The position numbers and the translations under genes were made by a program. The notes beneath the pieces are model-generated. The model ran no database searches and was not told the origin of the DNA. It saw only the letters and a program-made list of their open reading frames with translations. A stretch of DNA of 64,000 nt, taken from positions 25,577 through 89,576 of the forward strand of contig CAZMSH010000015.1 of NCBI GenBank assembly GCA_964568875.1. The letters are read 5' to 3'. Shown in pieces: positions 1 to 7,577 of the stretch. Source of the stretch: SLNP01 sp964568875 (GTDB lineage Bacteria > Bacteroidota > Bacteroidia > Bacteroidales > VadinHA17). The first letter of the stretch is position 1, and each line of letters begins with the position of its first letter.

Positions 1-344
1 CCCCGTCCACCAAACTCTGGCAATAAAGCAGGATGAATATTTACAATTCGACCTTTGTATTGTTCAGTAACAGTATCTGGAACATGCCATAAAAAACCCG
101 CCAGAACTATCAGATCAGCACCAAGCTCATTCAGCCTTTCAGATACTCTGCCGGTAACATTTAAATCGTGACGGTCGAAAAGGAAGACATCTGTGCCAAG
201 ATCTGTAACTCTTTTTATTACTGCTGCTTCAGGATTATTAACGAATACCGAGACAACTTTTGCGTTTTTTCCGGTCGAAAAATATCTTATTATGTTCGCA
301 GCGTTGGTACCTGACCCTGACGCAAAAATTACTATATTTCTCAT
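1..344 (-). CDS. purN: Phosphoribosylglycinamide formyltransferase PurN, 3'-truncated by window edge
   Basis: Transfers a formyl group from 10-formyl-tetrahydrofolate to GAR, the third step of purine synthesis, in the cytoplasm. About 114 residues are visible. The protein starts MRNIVIFASGSGTNAANI, with the glycine-rich GSGTN phosphate-binding loop typical of PurN, and the last visible residues read VNIHPALLPEFGG, which contain the family's catalytic Asn and His. The catalytic Asp and the C-terminus lie outside the window. The start is the only sensible ATG. The gene is divergent from acpP across 183 bases. I saw no clear promoter for it. Confidence 0.93.
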   Translation of the reverse strand, partial: MRNIVIFASGSGTNAANIIRYFSTGKNAKVVSVFVNNPEAAVIKRVTDLGTDVFLFDRHDLNVTGRVSERLNELGADLIVLAGFLWHVPDTVTEQYKGRIVNIHPALLPEFGGR

Positions 345-457
345 TATGTGACGCTTAGCAATGATATGATTTTCGGGGGATATTGCCCCATAATTGTTCT
401 TATTAGCCTGTATATATGATCATTAGCCCCTGTAGCATGCAAAATTATTTCAAATCA

Positions 458-489
458 TTTGAAAAATATGGTACAAATATATTTCTTTG
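458..489 (+). promoter_or_regulatory. Candidate Bacteroidota-type promoter of acpP-fabF-rnc
   Basis: TTTG at 458-461, a 20-base spacer, then TTTCTTTG at 482-489, one mismatch from the TAnnTTTG -7 box. The acpP ATG follows 38 bases later. The rest of the purN-acpP intergenic region shows nothing else I can name. Confidence 0.4.
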
Positions 490-527
490 CATGGTTTTAA
501 AACTAGTATTAATTTAAATTTATTGGT

Positions 528-764
528 ATGTCTGACATTGCAACAAGAGTAAAGCAGATCATCGTTGACAAACTGGGAGTTGATGAATCAGAAGTAACTG
601 CAGATGCAAGCTTCACAAACGATCTCGGAGCCGATTCACTTGACACCGTTGAGCTTATAATGGAGTTTGAAAAAGAATTTAATATCGGAATTCCTGACGA
701 TCAGGCGGAAAGCATCAGTACTGTTGGCGAAGCCATCAAGTACATCGAGGAGAATGCCAAGTAA
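528..764 (+). CDS. acpP: Acyl carrier protein
   Basis: Carries growing acyl chains as thioesters on 4'-phosphopantetheine during type II fatty acid synthesis, and supplies acyl groups for lipid A. 78 residues, the normal length, very acidic, with the phosphopantetheine attachment motif DSLDTVEL and Ser37 as the modified residue. fabF follows directly and rnc after it; acpP-fabF-rnc is a common Bacteroidota order. The start has no Shine-Dalgarno sequence, as is usual in this phylum. Confidence 0.98.
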   Translation: MSDIATRVKQIIVDKLGVDESEVTADASFTNDLGADSLDTVELIMEFEKEFNIGIPDDQAESISTVGEAIKYIEENAK

Positions 765-787
765 TATTGCGTAAAAAAAATCTGTTT

Positions 788-2029
788 ATGAGAAGGGTGG
801 TAGTTACCGGTATGGGAGCTCTTACTCCCATTGGGAATGATTTGCATGAGTACTGGGAATCGTTGAAGGCAGGAGTAAGCGGGTCTGATCTGATCAGGAA
901 CTTCGATGCCTCAAGGTTCAAGACCAGGTTTGCATGTGAACTTAAAAACTACGACCCCGGAAATTATTTTGACAGAAAAGAGGTTCGAAAGATGGACCTT
1001 TATGCGCAATATGCGCACATTGCAGCAGAGGAAGCCCTTAAGGACTCAGGTTTAGACTCTGAAAATATTGATAAAGACAGAGTTGGAATAATCTGGTCAT
1101 CCGGGATCGGGGGAATAGAGACCTTTACCAATGAAATCAAAGGGTTTGTTACGGGTGACGGCACTCCCCGTTTCAGCCCTTTCTTTATTCCCAAGATGAT
1201 CAGTGATATCGCCGGTGGCCTGTTATCGATCAAATATGGTTTCAGTGGGCCCAACTTCTCTACTGTATCAGCCTGTGCATCCTCAACCAATGCTCTTATT
1301 GATGCTTATACCTATATTATGATAGGAAAGGCTGACGTTTTCATTGCCGGGGGGTCAGAAGCTGCAATAAATGAGCCGGGCATCGGAGGTTTTAATGCCA
1401 TGATGGCTATTTCAACCAACAATGAAGAGTATAAGACAGCTTCCCGTCCGTTCGATAAGACCCGTGATGGCTTCGTTATGGGAGAGGGTGGCGGAGCTCT
1501 TATTTTGGAAGAATACGAGCATGCCGTGGCAAGGGGAGCCCGTATTTATGCCGAATTAATAGGCACGGGACTTACTGCCGACGCCCATCACCTGACAGCC
1601 CCACACCCTGATGGCATGGGAGCATTTAAAGTTATGAAGCAGGCTATCGATCAGGCTGGTATTAAAGTTACCGACATTGATTACATAAATGTACACGGGA
1701 CTGCCACACCATTGGGAGACATCTCCGAAACCAAGGCTATTGTTTCGCTCTTCGGAGACCATGCCTACAAACTTAATATCAGCGCCACAAAATCAATGAC
1801 AGGTCACCTGCTGGGGGCAGCAGGTGCGGTAGAGGCCATTGCAGCCATCCTTGCATTATATAATGACATCGTGCCTCCGACAATAAACTTCAGGGTTCCT
1901 GATCCTGAAATCGATCCAAAGCTGAATATTACTCCGGGGAAGGCAGAGTCAAGGCCGGTAAGGTATGCCCTGAGCAATACCTTTGGCTTCGGAGGGCATA
2001 ACGCTTCAGTGGTATTTAAAAAACCATAA
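788..2029 (+). CDS. fabF: 3-oxoacyl-[acyl-carrier-protein] synthase II (KAS II)
   Basis: Condenses malonyl-ACP with acyl-ACP, the elongation step of fatty acid synthesis. 413 residues from the ATG at 788, which gives the typical N-terminus MRRVVVTGMGALTPIG. An in-frame TTG at 767, 2 bases after the acpP stop, would add seven residues and cannot be excluded. The thiolase-fold triad is visible: Cys163 in SACASSTNA, a His in NVHGTATPLGD and a His in KSMTGHLLGAAGA. Family length is about 410-420. It is probably co-transcribed with acpP and rnc. Confidence 0.97.
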   Translation: MRRVVVTGMGALTPIGNDLHEYWESLKAGVSGSDLIRNFDASRFKTRFACELKNYDPGNYFDRKEVRKMDLYAQYAHIAAEEALKDSGLDSENIDKDRVGIIWSSGIGGIETFTNEIKGFVTGDGTPRFSPFFIPKMISDIAGGLLSIKYGFSGPNFSTVSACASSTNALIDAYTYIMIGKADVFIAGGSEAAINEPGIGGFNAMMAISTNNEEYKTASRPFDKTRDGFVMGEGGGALILEEYEHAVARGARIYAELIGTGLTADAHHLTAPHPDGMGAFKVMKQAIDQAGIKVTDIDYINVHGTATPLGDISETKAIVSLFGDHAYKLNISATKSMTGHLLGAAGAVEAIAAILALYNDIVPPTINFRVPDPEIDPKLNITPGKAESRPVRYALSNTFGFGGHNASVVFKKP

Positions 2030-2031
2030 CC

Positions 2032-2787
2032 TTGGTATCCCTGTTCCTTAAAAAACGTAACGGAACATATATTCTGGACATTAAAGAGTTCGAAGCCCGG
2101 CTAAGAAATATTATTGGATTCAAGCCAGGAGATATTTCCATTTACGAAACTGCGTTCATACACCGTTCTGCAACCATTACTCTATCAGACGGAAGAAGTA
2201 TCAATAATGAAAGACTGGAATACCTAGGAGATTCAGTAATTGACACCATACTCTCTGATTACCTGTTCAGCAGATTCCCTGATGCAGATGAAGGTATGCT
2301 CACCAAGGCAAGGGCAAAGCTTGTTAACAGGGAAACATTGAACCAGGTTTCAGTTAAACTGGGAATCGATACCCTCCTGATATCACAGGTAGCCGGCTTT
2401 AAAGCCTCACGGCACCTTTTCGGAAATGCCCTTGAAGCCCTTGCAGGTGCCATATTTGTTGATAAAGGTTACAAGAAGGCAAAAAGGTTCTTCACAACCA
2501 GGATGCTCAAAGCGTATGGAAATATCGGGAACCTTCTTGAATCGGAAAATGACTACAAGAGCCTGCTCTTTGAATGGTCGCAGAGAGAGAAGATTCCGTT
2601 CGTTTTCACCTTCAGTGAAGAGTATGAGCCCAATAACAGAATTTCTCTCTTTTCCGCAGTCCTTACCATTGATAATGAAGAAATAGCGACAGGAAAAGGC
2701 TCTTCAAAGAAAGAAGCCGAACAGAATGCTTCAGAAAAAGCATGGGCTGTTATTAACAAGCGTAAAAAGGAATGCAATGGGCAGTGA
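2032..2787 (+). CDS. rnc: Ribonuclease III
   Basis: Double-stranded RNA endonuclease that processes rRNA precursors and some mRNAs. 251 residues. The N-terminal catalytic domain holds the signature NERLEYLGDSV (about residues 64-74) with the metal-binding Glu and Asp. A C-terminal double-stranded RNA binding domain follows (about 180-245, DYKSLLFEWSQ to the KKEAEQNASEKAW helix). The start is a TTG two bases after the fabF stop. No ATG or GTG occurs upstream of the catalytic domain in this frame, so the TTG start is likely real and implies translational coupling to fabF. Confidence 0.95.
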   Translation: MVSLFLKKRNGTYILDIKEFEARLRNIIGFKPGDISIYETAFIHRSATITLSDGRSINNERLEYLGDSVIDTILSDYLFSRFPDADEGMLTKARAKLVNRETLNQVSVKLGIDTLLISQVAGFKASRHLFGNALEALAGAIFVDKGYKKAKRFFTTRMLKAYGNIGNLLESENDYKSLLFEWSQREKIPFVFTFSEEYEPNNRISLFSAVLTIDNEEIATGKGSSKKEAEQNASEKAWAVINKRKKECNGQ

Positions 2788-3017
2788 AAAGATAAGGAAA
2801 ATCAAATTGAAAGTAGATGACGACCCATGTTGNNNNNNNNNNNNNNNNNNNNNNNNNNNNNNNNNNNNNNNNNNNNNNNNNNNNNNNNNNNNNNNNNNNN
2901 NNNNNNNNNNNNNNNNNNNNNNNNNNNNNNNNGTCTGATTTAATAAATGGTATTTTTAGTGTTGACATGTCACTGATTGACAAGGATATATTTGAGAGCC
3001 TGATACCCAACCTTTAA
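2777..3017 (+). CDS. Small protein broken by assembly gap, possibly IPExxxVDY family
   Basis: An ATG at 2777 inside the 3' end of rnc opens a frame reading MGSEKIRKIKLKVDDDPC before the N run. After the gap a different nominal frame reads SDLINGIFSVDMSLIDKDIF and ends at 3017. The 100-N run is a placeholder, so the frame change means nothing. Bacteroidota often carry a small IPExxxVDY-family gene directly after rnc, starting with a KIKL-type strand and ending in a short hydrophobic tail. Position and both ends fit that family, but its defining motif is hidden in the gap. The two fragments could also belong to different genes. Confidence 0.4.
2833..2932. other. Assembly gap of 100 N
   Basis: Exactly 100 unknown bases, a conventional scaffold spacer rather than a measured length. 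Unlike the gap at 56800, the flanks share no overlapping sequence, so real sequence is missing here. Confidence 0.97.
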
Positions 3018-3034
3018 CTTAACACGTTATAAAA

Positions 3035-3070
3035 AGAAGAAGGAGGTGATGGCTCACCTCCGTTTCTTCT
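3035..3070 (+). terminator. Strong hairpin after the acpP-fabF-rnc operon
   Basis: Perfect 8-base stem GGAGGTGA/TCACCTCC with a TGGC loop, extended by AGAAGA/TCTTCT arms after a small bulge. The tail is pyrimidine-rich (TTTCTTCT) rather than a pure T run. It lies 18 bases after the stop of the preceding small gene. The arms match the Shine-Dalgarno and anti-Shine-Dalgarno consensus. Most likely a terminator. Confidence 0.6.
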
Positions 3071-3095
3071 GTTAACCCTAAAACTAACCTAACCT

Positions 3096-3152
3096 ATGAA
3101 AAAAACCTCTGTTTTATATTATAACAAATCACGTGCCAAAAAGGTTCATTAA
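3096..3152 (+). CDS. Possible 18-residue peptide in the intergenic region
   Basis: ATG at 3096 to TAA at 3152 encodes MKKTSVLYYNKSRAKKVH, basic, with no family I recognise. It follows the hairpin at 3035-3070 and a stretch of repeated CTAA/CTAACC-like words just before the ATG. It lies in the 286-base region between the rnc operon and the sensor kinase, where nothing else codes. Its length allows it to be chance; the clean MKK start and basic tail are the only reasons to record it. Confidence 0.25.
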   Translation: MKKTSVLYYNKSRAKKVH

Positions 3153-3290
3153 AGAATGATTATGTCTTTTCCGAAGGATTTAAAGGATGAACAGAGATAA
3201 ACAGGATGTTTTTTTGTAACAAACTGATTACCTGAGCTCCGCCAATAAGTTAAAGTATGTTAACTAGTGTTAATTCTGACTATTTGGGTA

Positions 3291-3298
3291 TATTTTTG
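3291..3298 (+). promoter_or_regulatory. -7 box directly before the sensor kinase start
   Basis: TATTTTTG matches TAnnTTTG exactly and ends five bases before the kinase ATG at 3304. There is no TTG at the expected -33 distance. If it is used, the message would be nearly leaderless. Confidence 0.3.
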
Positions 3299-3303
3299 CA
3301 TAG

Positions 3304-4884
3304 ATGAAGAGAAGAACCATTACAATAATTGCAGTCCTCTTTGCCTTTGTCCTTTCAGGGTTGATCTTTATTCAGGTTTACTGGATCACAAATGCTATTA
3401 ATATCAACGACCAGCAGTTCAGATACCAGGTTAACCGTGCTCTCGATGCTGTTGTGAGGGAGATGGAAGGTAAAGAACTGATGGACAGGCTCATGAAAGA
3501 GATTGGTGACATCTCTCCAGATTCAGTAACAGCCATACTCCCTGTAGAATCACCAATATATGGGAAGATAGTAGGTTATGATCCCCAGACAGGGATTCAC
3601 ATTACAACAGATCCGGCAGAACTGTTCAGGTCAGACAGTCTGATAGGTCAACCTCACCGAATCACACTCTCTCCTGAGATGCTTACTGAATACATAGCAG
3701 AGGTTATTCCTGATAGTTATGATGAGACAATGGAAGCCGGGGTTGTGATGAGAGTCAGCAACCAGATAGTCTATCTTGAGAATATAATGGAAAAGATACT
3801 GACAGAGACACCCGACCTGCGGGAAAGGATAAACCCGGAACAGGTAAACAGTCTGCTTAAAAGATCACTCAATAATGTTGGAATAAACCTCGAATATGAA
3901 TTTGCTGTCAGATCGGGAAACTCAAGAATTATTTATACCAGTCCGGGATTTACATACTCATCAGGTCCCAATATATTTCTGAGACAACTCTTTCCGAATG
4001 ATCCGGTACCAGGTCAGAATATGATCCAGGTTTATTTCAGCAAGGAAAAACAATACAAGTTTGTTCAGATTGGTTTACTCGGATTTTCGTCTATTATTTT
4101 CACAATTCTGCTGGTTGTTGTCTCGTCAGCCACTTTTTCCGTTATTGTCCGACAAAAGAAGATGTCTGAGATCAGAAGTGATTTTATTAACAACATGACC
4201 CATGAGTTAAAGACTCCTATTTCAACCATCTTTCTGGCATCCCAGATGCTATCTGATAAATCCATTCCAAAGGAAAGCAAAGACACAGACAATCTTGCGA
4301 GAATTGTCTCAGATGAATCGCTGAAACTCAAATACCAGGTCGAAAAGGTTCTTCAGACTGCAGTTTTCGAAAGAACCAAGTTACGTCTAAAGATTGAACC
4401 GGTAGACATTCATCGTCTGATTGAAAAGGCGATCATGGGGTTTGAGCTTCAGATATCGGAGCGTCAGGTGGTGATTAATAAGAACTACAAAGCCGAGAAT
4501 CCGATTGTCAGAATTGATGAAGTCCATATGTCAAATGCGGTTTCAAATATTATTGATAACGCGATCAAATATTCTCAGGACAGGCCTGAGCTGACAATAA
4601 CTACCCAGTCACGAAAAGGGTTGATTTTATTGTCGATACAGGACAAGGGAATTGGTATCAGCAAGCAGAATTTGAGTCATATATACGACAAATTTTATCG
4701 TGTTCCGACCGGAAAGCTTCATGACGTGAAGGGATTTGGACTGGGGCTTAGCTATGTCAAAAAGGTCATTGACTGTCATGGAGGAAAAATAAAAGTTGAG
4801 AGTACGGTTAATAAAGGAACGAAATTCACTATTCATATACCAAAACACTCCGAAAATGGAAAGAAAAAGGATACTTCTTGCTGA
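3304..4884 (+). CDS. Sensor histidine kinase, RprX-like
   Basis: Inner-membrane sensor that autophosphorylates and passes phosphate to the regulator encoded next. 526 residues: membrane span about 6-28, an extracytoplasmic sensor region about 29-250 of unknown ligand, a second span about 253-282, then the HisKA dimerisation domain with the H-box MTHELKTPIS (His300) and a HATPase domain with N-box NAVSNIIDNAIKYS (about 411), G1 DKGIGIS (about 447) and G2 GFGLGLSYVKK (about 478). All catalytic boxes are intact. The arrangement resembles RprX of Bacteroides, but the assignment rests on architecture and pairing only. Confidence 0.9.
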   Translation: MKRRTITIIAVLFAFVLSGLIFIQVYWITNAININDQQFRYQVNRALDAVVREMEGKELMDRLMKEIGDISPDSVTAILPVESPIYGKIVGYDPQTGIHITTDPAELFRSDSLIGQPHRITLSPEMLTEYIAEVIPDSYDETMEAGVVMRVSNQIVYLENIMEKILTETPDLRERINPEQVNSLLKRSLNNVGINLEYEFAVRSGNSRIIYTSPGFTYSSGPNIFLRQLFPNDPVPGQNMIQVYFSKEKQYKFVQIGLLGFSSIIFTILLVVVSSATFSVIVRQKKMSEIRSDFINNMTHELKTPISTIFLASQMLSDKSIPKESKDTDNLARIVSDESLKLKYQVEKVLQTAVFERTKLRLKIEPVDIHRLIEKAIMGFELQISERQVVINKNYKAENPIVRIDEVHMSNAVSNIIDNAIKYSQDRPELTITTQSRKGLILLSIQDKGIGISKQNLSHIYDKFYRVPTGKLHDVKGFGLGLSYVKKVIDCHGGKIKVESTVNKGTKFTIHIPKHSENGKKKDTSC

Positions 4885-5542
4885 AGATGACGAGAACCTG
4901 GGAACACTTTTGCAGAATTATCTCAATGCAAAAGGGTATGAAGTGCTTCTCTATGCTGACGGTCAAAAAGCCCTTGAGGGATTCAGATCAGGAGACTTCT
5001 CGATTAATATCATTGATGTGATGATGCCTGTAATGGACGGCTTTGAGCTGGTCAGGCAAATAAGAAAGATTGATCCTGATGCTCCGGTGATTTACCTGAC
5101 TGCAAGAAACCAGAAGGAAGATATTATTGAAGGATTCATAACAGGCGCCGATGATTATCTAACCAAACCTTTTTCTATGGAAGAGCTTCTTTACAGAATT
5201 GAGGCGATACTTCGCAGGTCAGGAAAAGAGAAGGAAGAGGCACAGGAAGAGTCTTATAAAATCGGTGAGTACACGTTTGATACCGTCAGACAGTTACTAA
5301 CCTTACGTGACCATACTATCAAGCTGACAACCAAGGAATCAGAGCTGCTCCAGCTATTGTGCAAGCACAGGAATAATGTCCTTGAACGTAACTATGCACT
5401 GAAAACCATATGGGTAGATGACAACTATTTCAATGCACGAAGCATGGATGTTTACATTACCAAGCTAAGGAAATATCTCAGAAAAGATGATACGGTTGAG
5501 ATCATCAATGTTCACGGAAAGGGATATAAGCTTCTTTGCTAA
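4856..5542 (+). CDS. OmpR-family response regulator, RprY-like
   Basis: Transcription regulator activated by the upstream kinase. 228 residues from the ATG at 4856, which overlaps the kinase gene by 29 bases and indicates translational coupling. Earlier in-frame starts inside the kinase gene add a tail foreign to the family. The receiver domain (1-120) has the acidic pair AEDDE, phosphoacceptor Asp54 in NIIDVMMP, a conserved Thr in YLTARN and the Lys in LTKPFS. The winged-helix DNA-binding domain (about 132-228) ends VEIINVHGKGYKLLC, the classical wing. Confidence 0.93.
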   Translation: MERKRILLAEDDENLGTLLQNYLNAKGYEVLLYADGQKALEGFRSGDFSINIIDVMMPVMDGFELVRQIRKIDPDAPVIYLTARNQKEDIIEGFITGADDYLTKPFSMEELLYRIEAILRRSGKEKEEAQEESYKIGEYTFDTVRQLLTLRDHTIKLTTKESELLQLLCKHRNNVLERNYALKTIWVDDNYFNARSMDVYITKLRKYLRKDDTVEIINVHGKGYKLLC

Positions 5543-5574
5543 AAAACCCTGACCAGTTCATGATCAGGGTTTTA
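5541..5574. terminator. Bidirectional terminator between the two-component genes and lepA
   Basis: AAAACCCTGA and TCAGGGTTTT form a 10-base stem with T runs on both strands. It follows the regulator stop at once and could serve as the terminator of lepA from the other side, 137 bases after its stop. A weaker five-base hairpin with a T7 tail lies at 5638-5660. Confidence 0.75.
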
Positions 5575-5710
5575 AGCTTAGGTTAAATTCAGGGTTAAGT
5601 AAATATTTTTAAGGTTTTACCTAACCTCTAACAGGTAAGCTAAGATAGCTGTTTTTTTATTTCTGAATTTCCTGTTACAAAAAAAATCTGAAAATTCTGA
5701 ATAAGGTAAC

Positions 5711-7498
5711 TTAATCAAGTTTCAGTACGGCAAGGAATGCCTGCTGCGGCACCTCGACATTGCCTACCTGCCGCATCCTCTTCTTACCTTTTTTCTGTTT
5801 CTCAAGCAGTTTTCTCTTACGCGTGATATCGCCTCCGTAACACTTGGCAGTAACATCTTTTCTTACAGCCTTTATAGTCTCCCTGGCAATTATCTTAGCG
5901 CCTATTGCAGCTTGGATGGCTATCTCAAATTGCTGTCTGGGTATAAGCTCCTTCAGTTTTACACACATCCTCCTTCCAAAATCGTAGGCATTGCCTCTAT
6001 AAATCAAGGTCGAAAGAGCATCTACCATTTCACCGTTCAGAAGGATATCAAGCCTTACAAGGTCTGCTTTACTGTAGTCTGAATAGTAGTAATCAAATGA
6101 GGCATATCCACGAGATATAGATTTGAGCTTATCATAAAAATCAAATACAATCTCGGCCAGCGGTATCTCGAAAGATAACTCAACCCTGTCACTGGTAAGG
6201 TATATCTGATTTTTCAAGACTCCCCTCTTTTCAATGCAGAGATTCATTATCGCACCTACATATTCCGACTTGGTTATCACCTGTGCAATAATGTATGGTT
6301 CCTCAATATAGTCAATGATTGCCGCCGGAGGCAACCCTGACGGGTTGTGTACTTCGATAGTATCTTTCCTTGTTGTCACAACCCTGTATGAGACGTTGGG
6401 CACAGTGGTGATTACGTCCATGTCAAACTCCCGGTCCAGCCGTTCCTGTATTATCTCCATATGGAGCAATCCCAGGAATCCGCACCTGAAACCAAAACCC
6501 AACGCTGCTGATGACTCGGGTTCGAAGGTAAGAGATGCATCGTTAAGTCTTAGTTTTTCGATTGATGATCTGAGATCTTCGTAATCATCGGCATCAACAG
6601 GATAAATACCTGCAAAAACCATTGGTTTAACATCCTTGAACCCTTCAATAGGGGTGTGGCTTGGATTTTCGACACCTGTTATGGTATCTCCCACCTTCAC
6701 TTCAGCAGACTCCTTAATTCCGGAAATTATATAGCCGACATCGCCGGCACTAAGCCTCTGTCTGGGAACCTGCCGGAGTTTCAACACGCCTATTTCATCG
6801 GCATCATACTCCTTACCGGTACTTATGAATTTTACATTCTCTCCTTTTGAAACCGATCCGTTAAAGATCCTGAAATATGCAATTATACCTCTGAAGGAAT
6901 TAAAAACAGAATCAAAAATAAGGGCCTGCAACGGAGCTTCCGGATCTCCTTTGGGAGGCGGTATTCTCTTTAAAATAGCATCAATTATCAAATCAATCCC
7001 TGATCCGGTTTTGGCACTGGCTTCGATAATATCATCTCTGTCACAGCCCACCAGATCGACTATCTGGTCTTTAACCTCATCAGGCATTGCACTGGGCATG
7101 TCCATCTTGTTCAATACAGGAATTATTTCAAGGTCATGCTCTATCGCCATGTAAAGATTTGAAATGGTCTGTGCCTGTATACCCTGGGTGGCATCTATTA
7201 CCAGAAGGGCTCCCTCACAGGCAGCAATCGATCTTGAAACTTCATAGCTGAAATCAACATGCCCTGGTGTATCAATAAGATTCAGGATATAATTCTTGCC
7301 ATCAGCACTATATTCCATCTGGATAGCATGGCTCTTGATAGTGATTCCTCTCTCCCTTTCAAGATCCATACTATCGAGGACCTGCTCCTGTATTTCTCTG
7401 GATGTCAAGGTGTTTGTAAACTCCAGTAATCTGTCGGCCAGAGTACTTTTACCATGATCGATATGGGCTATTATGCAGAAATTCCTTATATGATCCAT
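5711..7498 (-). CDS. lepA: Elongation factor 4 (LepA, ribosome-associated GTPase)
   Basis: Translational GTPase that binds the ribosome and is implicated in 30S assembly and back-translocation. 595 residues from the ATG at 7498, giving the standard N-terminus MDHIRNFCIIAHIDHGKST with the P-loop. A longer frame upstream adds a non-conserved tail and is rejected, since the family is about 600 residues. Also visible: G2/G3 with DTPGHVDF, G4 NKMD, and the LepA-specific C-terminus (VRKDVTAKCYGGDITRKRKL ... QQAFLAVLKL). It lies downstream of the MATE gene on the same strand, with its own likely -7 box. Confidence 0.97.
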   Translation of the reverse strand: MDHIRNFCIIAHIDHGKSTLADRLLEFTNTLTSREIQEQVLDSMDLERERGITIKSHAIQMEYSADGKNYILNLIDTPGHVDFSYEVSRSIAACEGALLVIDATQGIQAQTISNLYMAIEHDLEIIPVLNKMDMPSAMPDEVKDQIVDLVGCDRDDIIEASAKTGSGIDLIIDAILKRIPPPKGDPEAPLQALIFDSVFNSFRGIIAYFRIFNGSVSKGENVKFISTGKEYDADEIGVLKLRQVPRQRLSAGDVGYIISGIKESAEVKVGDTITGVENPSHTPIEGFKDVKPMVFAGIYPVDADDYEDLRSSIEKLRLNDASLTFEPESSAALGFGFRCGFLGLLHMEIIQERLDREFDMDVITTVPNVSYRVVTTRKDTIEVHNPSGLPPAAIIDYIEEPYIIAQVITKSEYVGAIMNLCIEKRGVLKNQIYLTSDRVELSFEIPLAEIVFDFYDKLKSISRGYASFDYYYSDYSKADLVRLDILLNGEMVDALSTLIYRGNAYDFGRRMCVKLKELIPRQQFEIAIQAAIGAKIIARETIKAVRKDVTAKCYGGDITRKRKLLEKQKKGKKRMRQVGNVEVPQQAFLAVLKLD

Positions 7499-7519
7499 TA
7501 AATCCCCGATTTGAGACTG

Positions 7520-7527
7520 CAAATATA
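7520..7527 (-). promoter_or_regulatory. -7 box upstream of lepA
   Basis: TATATTTG on the minus strand, an exact TAnnTTTG match, 21 bases before the lepA ATG. No TTG is visible at the expected -33 position. Confidence 0.35.
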
Positions 7528-7577
7528 TAAAATTAACCTCATCCGGTCTCATCAGGTGAAGAGTGGTTATCAAACAG

